Origin: Rhexocercosporidium sp. MPI-PUGE-AT-0058
Lineage: Eukaryota > Ascomycota > Leotiomycetes > Helotiales
Direction of reading: 5' to 3'
Length of the DNA: 64,000 nucleotides
Assembly: GCA_020746875.1 (NCBI GenBank)
Contig: JAGTJL010000006.1
Location: 868,001 to 932,000, forward strand
A program made the translations under genes and the position numbers. This document shows positions 1 to 12,338 of the stretch, piece after piece; position 1 is the first letter of the stretch, and each line of letters starts with the position of its first letter. The notes under the pieces were generated by a model, which saw nothing but the letters and a program-made list of their open reading frames with translations, made no database searches and had not been told where the DNA came from.

Positions 1-770
1 CCGTTCTTAAACTCGAAGACTTGGACTTCCTCCGGCTTACCTCCTTCAGGTGTGAAAACCATCTTGAGGGTGCCGTTTCCTTTGACGACGAGATCCTTGG
101 CGCGGTATTGGTCGCCGAAGGCATGGCGGCCGATGATGATCGGTTTCTTCCATCCGGGCACAAGGCGTGGGATGCGGGGGATCACGATGGGTTCTCTGAA
201 GACTGTTCCGCCGAGAGCGTTGCGGATTGTGCCATTGGGAGAGAGCCACACTGTTATCTCTTGCATTAGCCTTGCTTGATCTTCGACAGCCCCATTCCAA
301 GTCCAAGTCCAGATCTGCATCTACATCCAAATTCGCATCCAAGCACACGGGAGGTGGGGGACCCTACTCTGCTTCAAATTGAACTCCTTAACTCTCGCCT
401 CATCCGGCGTAATAGTAGCACACTTCACACCAACCGAGTACTTCTTAATCGCCTCCGCCGAGTCGATCGTGACCTGATCATTCGTCTCGTCTCTGTACTC
501 CAGCCCCAGGTCGTAGTACTTGAGGTCGATGTCGAGGTACGGGTGAATGAACTTGTCCTTGATGTCCTTCCAGATGATGCGCGTCATCTCGTCGCCGTCC
601 AGCTCCACCACGGGGTTCTTCACCTTGATCTTCTTGAAGCTGGCCATGTTGCGCGTTTGTATGAAGGCGGAGCCGAGGCGGGCGGGGTTTGAGGTTATGA
701 AGGAGCGAGGTTGGCGTGCGCGGGTGATGCTGTTGAGGCTGCGAGAGAAGGTTGTCCTGGAGGCGTTCAT
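1..770 (-). CDS. idp1: NADP-dependent isocitrate dehydrogenase, mitochondrial (5' part)
   Basis: Oxidative decarboxylation of isocitrate to 2-oxoglutarate with NADP+. Exons are 770..368 and 250..1 (continuing beyond the window); intron 251..367 (GTAGGG...ACAG) restores the family sequence KQMWLSPNGT across the junction. The first 41 residues are Arg/Ser-rich without acidic residues, as in a mitochondrial presequence; the mature enzyme starts at the internal MASFKKIKV. After it come [13 protein letters not shown] and the GGTVFREPI region of the active site. The 3' part, including most catalytic residues, lies outside. The internal Met at codon 42 could start a non-mitochondrial isoform, as described for the single idpA gene of Aspergillus nidulans; that is inference here. 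Family assignment is very secure. Confidence 0.95.
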
Positions 771-2348
771 GATGTAGAAGAATGGGATGGGATGGGATCG
801 GAGGAAAAATTAGGGAGCGGTCTGCGGTAACTCGGTCGTGGTTTTAGTCAACTTAGTGCTCGGTGTTCTGGTTTACGGAGGTAGATTTTGATAGGAAGTG
901 GTTTGCCGTCAAGACAAAGATTGGCGCTGTGTCTCCCGAGGATGATGGAGATGTGGGGGAGGAGCCGGGGATAAGTATTCAAGAGGCAGGTGGAGGGGAG
1001 GGGGGGTGACTTTAGCCGGCAGGCAGGCAGTCAGTCAATGGCGGGCGGCAAGCAAAACAAGTGAAAGTCTTGGATTGGATTGAGCCAGATCTTGGAATAG
1101 TGATTGTTTTTGAACTTGAAATCGAAGAAAAAGATAATGCTACCGTCACAGATACTTTAATTGTATGTTTCGCACATAAGCTCCGGACTGTAGCTATCCG
1201 ACAACGGAGCTTTTTCCATGGCCGCCAGTATCCGCTGCGATCCACTCTGGCCCCAAAGTCACGTGGATTTAATACTTACAATCCTGCTGAGTAGTAGGTT
1301 CAGAGGTCAAAGGGAGACTTGTAAATGCAGACTGTTGGCTTACTTGTTGATGTGAAGTAATCATCGTATTGGTACTAAGCTGCGAGTCTCCAGTTGGGTT
1401 GAAGGTCCCTCTTCACGACTCTATACCAAACAATTCATGACAAACATAGCCGAGGAACACAAACATGGATGGGGCAGAACGCCATCGAGTTGACAAACGT
1501 TACTGAGACAGAACGCTACTAATCCTACTCGTCTCCCTTGCATCCATCCCCCCAAGCCGTCAAAGAAGAAACCAAGTCCATAAGCAATCATGAAAAAGAA
1601 CGAACCAAAACAAAGTTTCTATCCAACGCCAAACAGACGACGTTCTGTTGGTGCCATCATCCATTGAGAAAAATGCCCGACGTTATGCTTGTTCCTATGC
1701 ATAATATGCCATCCTACTCCTCACCCAAAACGTTACCTAAACGTTACCTGACTCCAATTGCTAACTCCCAGATACGCCTGGAAAAAAAAACCTAAAGCAA
1801 AACAAAGAGCAAAAGCAGAAGCAGAAACAGAGGTAAGACCAAAACGAGATGGAGAGATAGAGAACGTGAAACCTCGTATGGAGTTAAAAGACGACAATAA
1901 GCAACGCAATCATAACAACGACAAGGTAGAAGAGATGTAGAAAAGCAACGCTTGAGCTTCTCTTTTTTCCTCCAAGCTTGCCGAATATCCAAGACCCAAA
2001 GAATGCCCTTTCCATGTATCCAATCCCATGCCCATACATCACTTCCTAAACCGAACCCAGATTCCCATAGCGCAGACACCGTATTCGGAACAGATGATGA
2101 AACAGAAGAAGAAAGGAATGAAAGTGAATAGTAGCAGAGAAGAGAAACAAAACAAAACCATCTTCCAACAAATCGCCAAAATCACCTTTGAACGCCCCCC
2201 ATTCGATCCGCCTCCCTACTCCGACTCCGAGATGAATCTAGCCGCCACCGTGTATGACCTCCTTATTTCCCCTTCTCACTTCATTGCTAGCATGCTTTCC
2301 ATCCTTTATTTTGAAGTTCGCAGATGAATGCAACCCAACCCAGCCCAA
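771..2348. other. Intergenic: IDH leader/promoter and 3' flank of the zinc-finger gene
   Basis: No credible coding region. The left part is the upstream region of the isocitrate dehydrogenase gene; the right part (about 1550-2340) is A-rich and polypurine-rich on the plus strand and probably holds the 3' UTR of the minus-strand zinc-finger gene. Confidence 0.6.
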
Positions 2349-3783
2349 CTACCGAAAAGTCTGAGCCCCAATATGCGTTGCCTGATAATTGCAAGTCGGG
2401 CAAGGATTCCACTCCCCATACCCATCATCGACCCACCCATTCCCCTCATAACAAGCACGGCACTTTTCAAAAGCCGTATACTGCAACTGCATGTGCTGTC
2501 CCTCCCCGCCCCCAACGCCACCCAAGCTCAAATCAACATCAACATCCATGGAGGTCTCCTCCTTGGGACTCAACTTCAACCTAGCATCAATACGATCCTG
2601 CTCACACTGCAGATTACACCCCTCACAAACCCATCCATGCTTGACCACCCACTTCTTAGCCAAACACTTCGCACACCTCCAATGCCTAGGGGATATATTG
2701 CGGGAAGCAAGCCATTTCTTCTGCTCTTTTGCCCAGTCGCGCCTTTCCTTCTCCGTGCGAGCTGCTTTCTCTCCCTTAGCTGCGCCAATGTCTTCCTGAT
2801 GATAGTCGCGCAGGTGGTCGCGGTAGTGGTCCTTTCGAGTGAAGGGTTCCAGGTGTCTCCCATTGAGGCATGGGTCATAGCTGCAGGGGAATTGGTCGCG
2901 GCCTTCGAGGGGACCGTGAACGTTCTTCATGTGGCGTGCGCAATCTGCGGGTCGAGTGAAGGGTTCGCCGTTGCGAACGCATTCTCCTGGCCAGGGGCAT
3001 TGTGCTGACCCTTTTTGGGTTGATCTGTAAATAGACAAATTAGCACGTCTAGGCCAAGGCAAGTCATGTATTTGATGAAGTAGCTTACGCTGGAATCTCA
3101 AGGTAGACCTTTTCGGGGGTATTGGGTGAGATGTCGGACAACTCGAGTATTTGAAGATGCCAATTGTCTTTTTGAAGGATGAGTTTGTACTTCTCCACTA
3201 GCTCGGTGTTGGGTTGCCATCTTAGACTTCTTGGTGTCTGCTTCTCTTCCGGTTGGTCGTTCACATAGTTGTTTCGACTATTTGACGGTAGGTACGGTGT
3301 TGGGTATAGGTTTGACGGGTTGTTGTGGCTGCTCGATCGAGACATGGATTGCGTAGCTTGTGGTCTATAGTTCATGCTGTAGGAACTAGGTTTCTCGGGG
3401 GTGAGAGATCGGTCATCGAAGGTTTGGGGATAGTTGCGTGGAACCATGGATAAAGCATCTGCTTGTTGAATGCTTGAAGGCTGGTAGGTACTCAGATGCA
3501 TGCCTTCGAATGAGTTGGCCTGCTCAGTGACGGGGGACGGTCCGCTGTTGAATTGATCTCCGAAGGTAGCATAGTTATGGTAAGCCATGTCTGGCTCTAG
3601 CTTGAAGTCTGGTAAGTCTTCCGGCTGAATGAAATCGTAGGTCGAGGTCCCCCACGAGTCTATGGTTGCAATAGAGTCCACCGAAAAGTCGGTCCAGGAC
3701 GAATTGTTACTTTGGCAACTGGGATCACGATTCATATCAGACCCTCCCGTATTGTAGGGTGAAAACTTGGTCTGTGAAGCCAT
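2349..3783 (-). CDS. C2H2 zinc-finger protein, probable DNA-binding regulator
   Basis: Exons 3783..3089 and 3024..2349, 64-bp intron (GTAAGC...TTTACAG), 456 aa. The start is the first ATG (MASQTKFSPY); the frame is open further upstream but only with non-ATG starts. Residues 1-230 are Ser/Asn/Pro-rich and look disordered. The second exon carries two C2H2 fingers with long inter-Cys spacing: one from CPWPGEC to HMKNVH (about 239-266), one from CSYDPC to HLRDYH (about 275-305). Next comes a basic, Lys/Arg-rich stretch, a C4 module (CAKCL..CEGCNLQC), and a last Cys cluster (CRACYEGNGW..CPTC) resembling a DnaJ-type CxxC pair. This layout occurs in uncharacterised fungal regulators; I cannot name an orthologue or target. 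Confidence 0.85.
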
Positions 3784-3850
3784 CTTGGTCTTGAGCGGTG
3801 CTGTGGTCCGACTCAGGGAAGTAGAGGTAGTTAAGGAAGGCCAGCTCAAG

Positions 3851-3914
3851 CTGTGACAAGGACATCAGGCTCAGCTTTGGGCATGGGATAAGACTTAAGA
3901 ACTGCTAGGCTTAC
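3851..3914 (-). promoter_or_regulatory. Probable 5' UTR intron of the zinc-finger gene
   Basis: On the minus strand the sequence reads AAG|GTAAGC, then a branch-like GCTGAG, then GTCACAG 64 bases later, 67 bases upstream of the ATG. Size and signals match the coding introns nearby. No ATG in frame lies in the upstream exon, so this is called as a leader intron. Confidence 0.5.
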
Positions 3915-5970
3915 CTTGAAATTAAAAGGACGCGCGATAATTAAGAAAACAAGATATGTGAGAGGAGAAATTGCCGAGAAGGCTACAAGCAAGAGAAGAA
4001 CGGCTGAAGGAAGAGGAGAAGAGCCAATCTTAGAAGCTTCTGCTAATGAACTGGTTCTCGCCTTCACAAATTGGAGAGGAAGGGGGCGTCTTTGTATGTG
4101 GCAATTGATGAACAGTTTGAGCTCCACCGCTCAATGCAAGTCACAAGTGCCATGTGGGAGACAAGGGCATGCTCGGGATCCTCACGTCCAACCAAGAAAA
4201 CAAGGCGGTTCTAGGTTCTGATTCGAATCGGGGAAGAGACGGATGAAGGGACGGGAACACCCACGTAGGCCAAAACATCGAGGGAGTATGCAGAGCCACA
4301 TCGCAGCCCTGCCTCAACCAATGTCGAGCAACAGACATAACTCTCAAGCACTCAAGTCTGCTGCAGCAGGAGGCTATGCCAAACTCATTCACCGAGGAGG
4401 ACCAATGACACATAGCTCCAACGACCTCCCACACGTCGGTTTCGTTGGTCAGCATGGAAAAGGGCATTCAGAGCGGGGGAGCCCTCCCTCATTTACTCTG
4501 AGCCGAGATGGATTTTCCTCAGAGCCTTGCATCTTCTTAGAGCCGCGTCTTGAGCCTTGGTGGGAAAATAAGCGTGCCGACAGACTGACCGGCTGACAAC
4601 AGCCTTGCTGAGGCGCCCAACCTGAACTTGACCAAAGGGAATCGTGCCTCGATTTTCGCTTGCAATAAGGCAGAATAAAAGGCAGATTCCCATCGCCGTG
4701 ATGGGCTGGGCTGCTGCCGTCTCAGGAGAGCAAAAGTGAGGGTAGCCGGTGCAAGAACAGTCACCACGACAGCACATTGCCGGGCGGACCTATTCTCCAC
4801 CACCTCTCTCGTCGTTCGCCAGCCAGGAGGACTTTGCAGTAATTCTGGGGCAACCGCCCGAGGAGGAGGCGGTCGAGATGCATTCATGGGAAGAAATTGA
4901 TGCTGGATGAGCAAGGTCAAGGAGGCAATGACTTCTATATCTTCATCGCCCAAGCTGGGCTCCATCCCGTGGTGGAGATGGGGGATGGATGATACCGTGC
5001 AGCAATTCATGCAGGATGTGTTGTGCTTTCAATGACCATTGGATTGAGATTTCGAGGCTGGCTGGTGGTGCGCCATTTAATTTCTGGAGGTGCGAAGGTG
5101 TGAAGGTGGGTGATGGTTAGGCAACCAGCGAGGCTTGCTTGGTCGTTCGCCCTCCTTTTGCCTTGCCGCTTGGTTCGAAGCACATCTCAGCGTCAACACT
5201 CAACAACATCTATCTCTTTCGTGCGAGCGATGATCATGAGACTGCGAACAATGGGATCGCACGAGCGAGGTGCCCCTTTTTGCCCTGAGAACGCCCCATT
5301 GCTTGCTGGAGTAGCTTCAGAGGGGTGTCTGGGTCGCTCCACGCTGAGCTGCGTCCAAGGTCAGACAGAGACGGGGGATGTGACAGTGAGAAGGCTGTGG
5401 GATTTCGGACCAGATACCCGACGAGGCATCTGGTGTGGCAGCATTGGTCCTCAGCATCAAGAGAGATCCCAAATAGAAGCACTTCCCTGGCAAAACGTTA
5501 GCATCTGTACATGTGAACAAAGGATATTGAAGTCGAGAAGTTTTCTGAGCGAAAATATATTGTTTCGAAGAGAAGTTGGGAGAAGAGAGAGTGAAGTTGA
5601 CATTGGCCAATTAGCGAGCGGCCCGCTAACGGGTCCGTACCTCCTCAATGGTTGGATCGGGATCGGGTTGGGTCGCCAGCTCAGGTCGCATCTTGAGGTT
5701 GCACCTTGGGCGGGAGACCGAGGATCTCAAAGTTCTGGAGGGGGAGGAAGAGAGGGAGTGTGGTAAGGACTCATGGGTGGTGGGTGTGGCTGGGTGTGTG
5801 AGATGAGAAAAGTGTGTGTCCCTGGAAAACCAAAAAGAAAGCAGAAGATTCAAGGAACCCTCACTGTTGAGTCTCGAAGATCGAGGCAACCAAAACAGAC
5901 ATGGTTCCATGCTTGCTCACTCTCTCAAAAGGACGAAGATCTGCTGCTCGTGCCCAGAGCAAAAACAACG

Positions 5971-5999
5971 ACAGCAGCAGCAGCAGCAGCAACAACAAC
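5971..5999. repeat. CAG/CAA microsatellite
   Basis: Six CAG units followed by CAA units in a non-coding region, so not part of a polyglutamine protein as far as can be seen. Confidence 0.8.
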
Positions 6000-6797
6000 C
6001 CGGTGTGAAGAGAAAGGCTGGGAAGCCGAATCTCTCTTATACATACTCCGCCTTGCCCCCTCCCCCTACAGCTGCAGCTGAGGATGCGAACTGCTGTCCC
6101 TCTCAACCAAAATTCTCAGGTTGCATCTGATCTGGGGACGGAGGCATATGCGTTAATGCCCAACGCTTTCGTTTCTTTGGTCCTGCATGTTTCTACAACT
6201 ACAGCCTGCGCTGCCCTGCGCTGCTTCCCGCATACAGTAACATACATACACAGTACAGCAACTTCCCCACTCTCGCCTCAGAAATACAAGCAGCTTCATC
6301 CATTTGTTGTGGATTGAAGTCATCTCTTCCGCCTTCGAAGTTGCCTACCAATGGATCCAACACCGAGTTGGGGGTCGTTCGAGGCAAGATAACTAACTCC
6401 TGTTGTTGCTGCAGCTTCCGACCTGGCGAGGGCAAATCCAACCAATGGGGCTGAAAAATGGTCACATATCACTCGGGACTTCTTCCATCAAACGCGGGGC
6501 AGCTGGGAGCCGGCTGCTGATTGCTTTGTTTGCTCTTTTCCATTGGGCATAAAGAATTCATACAAAGTGGCACGCCAAATTGAGAGCCCCCACAGCTCAA
6601 TTCGAGGAACAAACAATAGGTAGTCAGGTTAGGGTGACGAGCACCAAAATACGTCTTGTGTCAGACAGATGAGCAGAGCACACTGTTTGCTAATTAGGAC
6701 GGCAAACGTCGTTTATTTCCCCCGCTAGACCTCGGTCAGAGCAAAATCCATGCGCCTTCCATTCCAGCAGAGATCCCTCTGGCATCACGCCCATAAC

Positions 6798-8945
6798 TCA
6801 TACATCGTCCTCCAAAAATTTGTAAGCGAACTTGAAATCGGCTTTCCTACGGTTCATCCTGGAGAAAGGCGTCAGAATCAGCGACAAGCAAAACATAAAT
6901 ATCGGATGAGGTACTGGGGACAAGATGGCGGCTCAAAAAGAAAAATGCCTACCATGTGCTCTCATAGTCAAAGAAACGATAGGTCCCCTGCTCAAACTCC
7001 TCGGTGATTGTCTTTGGTTCTTCATGTCTCTGGAACCATGTTTGATACTGCTTGTGGAATCGCCAACTCTGATCCTTCAGTGCTTTCGCTGCAAGAAATT
7101 GCTGATATGTTTCCTGCTTGTAGTAGAAGACGTAGAAGAGCGTATCTGGGTCGATACGAGAATACAGGCGAGCATCGTCGAAGCAAGAGTTCAATTCTTG
7201 GGGATAATACGATGGAGTTCTGATCGGATTCTTTGGCTTATAATTTCTCGGAGGTAGTCCATCCATGGTATCCGGGAAGTTATTGAGAGACGAGGTAAGC
7301 ATTCTTTGGGATGACTGTGACGGTGGTAGGGTAGCACGACGTGCATTTCCTTCGAATGATTGCAGCAAGTCCTCGAGTCCGGACGGTAAATGGAATATTG
7401 ACTCATCCTGATCTTCGACTGGAGCGCTCTTGGTGCCATTTGTGATACCGTTTGTTTGTTGGGTGGCAGCTTGAGAAAATTTAGCGCAGGGAAACAATTC
7501 AAATTCAGTAGAACAATACCTTTTGAGCTTCCAGATGTCTCTGGAACAGCTGGAGCTTTACCAGATGCCACTCGTGATGTCCCCGGCCGACTATCTTGCT
7601 GTTCCAAAATTGGCCGTGATGTTGTAGGAATACTCGACGCACTCAGTGCGGGTGATTTCGCACTCGGCGGTGTGTCCGATACATGGGAGGTAGCTGGAAC
7701 ACTAGGCTTCGTCACAGGCGTCTGATGGACACTAGCAGGTTGAGAGAATACTGAGTTGGGCGATGCTGTGACACTTGGTCTTCGATGTGAGGGTAATGGT
7801 GGATGATTCGACGTTGTACTTGGTGCCGGGAGTGCTTCAGGAGGCGGTGGTAAAGGAGCAATGCCCATCTTATCACTCGCTGCTGCTGCTGCCGCTGCAG
7901 AAGCATATTTCAGTACCTCTCCAGGTGCTCTCGTTGGTACTGCCGCAGGTTTCATATGACTATTCGTACCGTTGGATACTGTTGAAGGTGTATGTAGCGT
8001 TGCCAGTGCTGGTAAGGGGCTCTTTATCTGCGTCGACGGTCTCCGTGCTGCAGACACAGCAGGCTCTGGTACAGACTTCGACTTCCCGCTCGCTACATTG
8101 CTTGCCCTGGATTCCGGTTCCGGAGTTTCGTCTTGTATCGACTGCGTGTCTTGCGAAGATACACGGTCATTGTCATTATTCATGCCGTAGTTGTCCTCGT
8201 CCTCTTGCAGATTTAGATCGTCGTACATTTCTTCATCCTCCATAAAGTCATCGTTCCCATTATCGGTGAGGTAGTACTTGATCATTTCCTCCAGTTCGTT
8301 GACTTGCTTGGTTTCCACCCCGCCGTTTTCTAACGACCGTTTTATCAGTTCCAGCTTCCCCTGATGCCATTTATGTCTCTCCGTGATCGTTTCAATCTCA
8401 GCGATTCTCTCCGCTTTTGATGACTGGCCCTTGCCCTTCTTCAGTGTTGCCTGTATCGATTCGGCTTCTGCCTCAAGGGTCTCTATTTGGCGTTCCAGTT
8501 CGTCCACGGATGCACTTAAGAAGTCGCAAGCTTCCGACTTCGCCAGCTCCTTAGGATCCAGTTTCGCTGCTGCAGACAAGCCCTCTTTCGAATATGCCTT
8601 GGTCTTCATTGCCTTCTCGACGGCCTTGAAGTTCTCCATCTTCTGTTTGGGGGTCAGCCAGCTCTACAGCTACAACAGTTAGAAACGTACGGTCTCGATC
8701 AATTTCCGCTTGTCTAGCAGAGGACCCTTATCCTTGATCTCGTTCCCTGCGGCCCATGTCTTGATCTGGTCTCGGAGTCTCTGCAGCTTCTTGATCTCTC
8801 GTTTGAGGTTGTCCTCCAGCTTGTCTTTCTGGGCGGCATTTCCTGATTGCTCAATCTTCTCGTAGATCGCATCGAATTCTGCCACGCCTTCGTCGACCTT
8901 CTTAAAGCACTTGTCGATCTCCTGCTGGAGCTTTCGTGCCGCCAT
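6798..8945 (-). CDS. NOT3: CCR4-NOT complex subunit NOT3/NOT5
   Basis: Scaffold subunit of the CCR4-NOT deadenylase, acting in mRNA decay and transcription. Exons 8945..8691, 8642..7520, 7469..6953, 6858..6798; introns of 48, 50 and 94 bp; 651 aa. The N-terminus ([20 protein letters not shown], then a coiled coil to about 230, with [12 protein letters not shown]) is the Not3 N-terminal domain. The centre (about 230-480) is a Ser/Pro/Ala-rich linker with a poly-Ala run. The C-terminal NOT box ([11 protein letters not shown] to [19 protein letters not shown]) interacts with NOT2 and NOT1 in known structures. The last exon encodes only 20 residues including the stop and is easily missed; without it the NOT box is cut. 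Divergent from the deacylase gene with about 560 bp between the ATGs. Confidence 0.95.
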
Positions 8946-9503
8946 CTTGTGTCAGAGAGGGGCGCAAAACGTATTATTGGCGTTGTTGGTGTTGGATTGG
9001 GTAGGTGTGGTCGTGTCCAAGGATCTAGCTTCGATGGCAGACTATTTGACCCCATGCGCAGTTCGAGTAGTGATGCGGCACGCGCCTCGTGAGCTGAGAG
9101 TCTCTCGGGGAGGTGGGTAGAGGTTGTGGTGATTCGGAGTGGTGATAGATCGGGCGCGGCTTTGCGTGCTGTGGTGTGAAGTTGAAGGTGTTTCCGTTGG
9201 TGATGATGCCGCATTGAATTGGCTCGTTCGCCAAGGCCATTCGGGGCAGCCTAGCTCCAGCCTTAATCCGGGGGAAGCAGGTGTCAAGAACTTCCTGTCA
9301 GTCAACCTCATCTGATATTCTATAATGCAACTACGCAAAGACTGACCAATTTAGTCCAGCCTACTCAAGATCATCGATCACATATCTCATCTTTCCTACT
9401 CCGCCGAACCTGCTTTTCCTACCATCAATCCTAAGAAATACTCTTGGGACAGCTCTGCAGTCAAGATTTGAGGCTTCAAAGTTACCTCCTACCCTTGGTC
9501 ACA
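8946..9503. promoter_or_regulatory. Shared divergent promoter region, NOT3 / D-aminoacyl-tRNA deacylase
   Basis: 558 bp between two divergent start codons. No gene seen. A minus-strand open frame here lacks any family resemblance. Confidence 0.6.
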
Positions 9504-10227
9504 ATGAAAGGTATCAGCTCCCACTCTTTTTGCAGCATATCAGACCCATTAACTATCGAACAGCTATACTTCAGCGCGTGCTATCAGCCTCCGTCACAGC
9601 AGACAAGCAACTCATATCCTCCATAGGTAAGGGGATCCTTGTCTTCGCAGCTGTGGCACCTGGTGATACCGAGAAGGATGCAGAATCTCTGGCGACTAAG
9701 GTATTGAAGCTACGAATGTGGGACGATGAAGCTGGTGGTAGGGTATGAGATTCGTCTATTGAGCTGAGAGACTGGAACTCGGAAGACTGATTGTGGTAGT
9801 GGAAGCACAATGTCCAGGATATCGATGGCGAGGTCCTCTGCGGTTTGGGTCCTACGATCTTGGTATCCGAACTTCAGTACTCATGCTTCACTAGTATCTC
9901 AGTTCACGCTACTGGCATCAACCAAAAAAGGTTCAAAACCAGATTTCCACGGAGCGTTGGGTGGCGAGCAAGCTAAGGAACTGTATCAACTATTCTTCTC
10001 GAAAGTTCAACAGGGGTACAAGGCAGAGAGGGTCAAGGATGGAGTTTTCCAGGCGATGATGGTATGCTATACAGCATCCTGTACCAATGATTGCTAACAT
10101 AATCCAGGAAGTTGCATTGGTGAATGATGGCCCGGTAATTTATGCTCCGTTGTCTCAGGTAGAGTTGAATGTTGACGATAAATAGGTTACATTGGAAATG
10201 TCAGTTGGACCCAGCGGAGTAAAATGA
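9504..10227 (+). CDS. DTD1: D-aminoacyl-tRNA deacylase (DTD1)
   Basis: Hydrolyses D-aminoacyl-tRNA, a proofreading step of translation. Six exons: 9504..9510, 9564..9742, 9800..9842, 9895..10061, 10108..10134, 10186..10227; 154 aa, the usual length. Every join keeps the family sequence: MK|AILQRVLSASVT, EAGGR|WKHNVQDIDGEVLC|VSQFTLLAS, QAMM|EVALVNDGP|VTLEM. The two signature motifs are present: VSQFT (77-81) and NDGPVT (138-143), the latter split by the last intron. The first exon holds only seven coding bases, so gene finders may choose a wrong start. It ends SVGPSGVK. Confidence 0.93.
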
Positions 10228-11091
10228 ACGACCTAATCGCCTCGAGTTAGTACAGCCCTCTTGTATTATGTTTACAGCTTCAAATTTGAGTGGCAGTTAG
10301 CAATCGAATCTGTTTTCTTGCTCCTGTTCGTCTTCCATTGATCTCCAGGTCGCCTTAGGAAGAGGTTTGTGACTACCTACCTACTAGATGTGGATTTCAC
10401 TATTGACTTGTGCCTATGGACTCCGGCTGCTATTTACAAATATCATCAGTCGATCTACTGGGTTCGAAGAGATCATAACTAATGAAGAATTGAGCTGCAA
10501 CAGACGTGAAGAATTGCACTTTGGTTCAAGACCAGGTACTAGGTGAGCTGCTACTGACCGCCCTATGGCTATGCAGTTCTTTTGTCGACTCATTGGAAAG
10601 ACAAGAATTGTAAATCATAGGACCAGATAATAGTAATAGCAAGGCATTTTAGGATTTCAAGAACATTCTGTCATGAGATACACGGTACTAGTTGTCCAAA
10701 AAAGGAAACCCAACACGTGATAACCAAGTGTGCTGCAATTCTGTCCATAGTGGTTAAAGAGAACTCGAAACGGCACTCAATGCCAGATATAATGTCAGGT
10801 GAAGCTATAGTTTTCCATTCGTTCATTTTTCTCTTCCTTCAACGCAATTCACTTTCTAATTCACGTGGCTGAAATCAACCCAAAGCTCAAGAAGGCAGCG
10901 ATCACCCTTGCTCTCACCGTCCCGCCTTTTCGAAGTTACTAGAACGAGGCTGAGGATTTTGTCAACCTTCGACAACTTCAACGACAGGACGAACACACTC
11001 TTTCCACACAACCATAATTAAAATAAAATAAACTACACTACGCTTACACATCACACACATCACACATTACCAAACGCCAGAACTCCCCAAA
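10228..11091. other. Intergenic: deacylase 3' flank and cyclophilin promoter
   Basis: No gene seen. The last 110 bases before the cyclophilin ATG are A/C-rich (AAAATAAAATAAAC, then repeated CACA), as expected of a fungal leader. Confidence 0.6.
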
Positions 11092-12338
11092 ATGGCCGAC
11101 ACACCCGCCAAACGCAGCAGAGTCTTCTTCGACCTCAGCATCGGCTCGAAGCGCGAAGGCCGAGTAACCTTCGAGCTCTACAACGACATCGTTCCCAAGA
11201 CCGCCGAGAACTTCCGCGCTCTCTGCACAGGGGAGAAGGGCGAAGGCAAGGCCGGCAAGCTGCTCTCGTACAAGGGCTCGACCTTTCACCGTGTGATCAA
11301 GCAGTTCATGATCCAGGGCGGTGACTTCACGGCTGGCAATGGTACGGGAGGGGAGTCGATCTATGGCACTAAGTTCGAGGATGAGAACTTCGAGTTGAAG
11401 CATGAGAAGCCTTTCTTGTTGTCGATGGCTAATGCTGGTCCTGGTATGTGCCTCTTCACTTCATTCCATTCAAACCTCACCGTCAATTCCAATTCTCCCC
11501 ATTTCCAAGTCACGCAACGAAAAGATGCGGACATACAAGCAAATTCCTGAACCACAGCTAACCACACCCCACCACAGGCACAAACGGTTCCCAATTCTTC
11601 ATCACCACGGTTCCCACCCCTCACCTAGACGGCAAGCACGTCGTCTTCGGTGAAGTCCTCAACGGCAAATCCCTCATCCGCAAGATCGAAAACATGCCCA
11701 CGCAGCCCGGCGACAAGCCCACGAAGGAAGTAACCATCACGGACTGCGGCGAACTCACCGGCGCCGACGCGGAAGCAGCCGAGACCAAAGCCCCCGACTC
11801 CACCGGCGACCCCTATGAGGACTTTCCCGAGGACCAAGCCGGCGAGAAATCGGCTGCGTACATCCTCGAGGCCGCAACGGCGCTAAAGGGCTTCGGGAAC
11901 ACGGCGTTCAAGGGCGGGAATCTAAGCTTGGGACTGGATAAGTACCAGAAGGGTCTGAGATATTTGAACGAGGATCCAGATCTCGAGAAGGAACCTCCTG
12001 AGACGAAGAAAGCTCTGGACGCTCTCCGCTTCACGTTGAACTCCAATTCCGCGCTGCTATCCAACAAGACCAAGGACTACGCTGAGGGTCTGAGATGTGC
12101 GTCTGCTGCTTTGGACGTGGCTGGTATCTCAGAAACTGATAAGGCGAAGGCTCTGTATCGTCGTGCAGTCGCGGAGATCGGTCTGAAGGATGAGGAGGCC
12201 GCGTTGAAGGATTTGACGGAGGCGAATACGTTGGTCCCTGGTGATGCGGCTATTGCAAAGGAGTTGGCTGCTGTGAAGAAGTCGGCTGCTGAGCGGGCTA
12301 AGAAGGAGAAGGCTGCATATAGCAAGTTCTTTTCGTAA
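11092..12338 (+). CDS. CPR6: Cyclophilin-40 type peptidyl-prolyl isomerase with TPR domain
   Basis: Hsp90 co-chaperone with prolyl isomerase activity. Exons 11092..11443 and 11578..12338 (intron 134 bp), 370 aa. Residues 1 to about 175 form the cyclophilin fold: [15 protein letters not shown] holds the catalytic Arg (67), followed by [24 protein letters not shown] across the intron, and [12 protein letters not shown]. An acidic linker leads to a C-terminal TPR region (about 210-370) with A..YRRA repeats, ending in a Lys-rich stretch and SKFFS. Length and order fit cyclophilin-40 (Cpr6/Cpr7). The second exon is unusually GC-rich with strong codon bias, consistent with high expression. Confidence 0.95.

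Larger units (their letters stand above)
3784..6797. other. Intergenic, about 3 kb, leader of zinc-finger gene and 3' side of NOT3
   Basis: Long non-coding stretch. It contains the probable leader intron, a CAG/CAA microsatellite at about 5971-5999, and several open frames of 150-220 codons without family resemblance and of low-complexity composition, which I regard as chance. The length upstream of the zinc-finger ATG is typical for a regulatory gene with a long leader. Confidence 0.5.

Noticed and set aside
4537..5010. 157-codon ORF (-)
   Set aside because: No family pattern; lies in the probable leader region of the zinc-finger gene.
5110..5766. 218-codon ORF (+)
   Set aside because: No recognisable domain, composition like the surrounding non-coding DNA, and antisense frames equally open.
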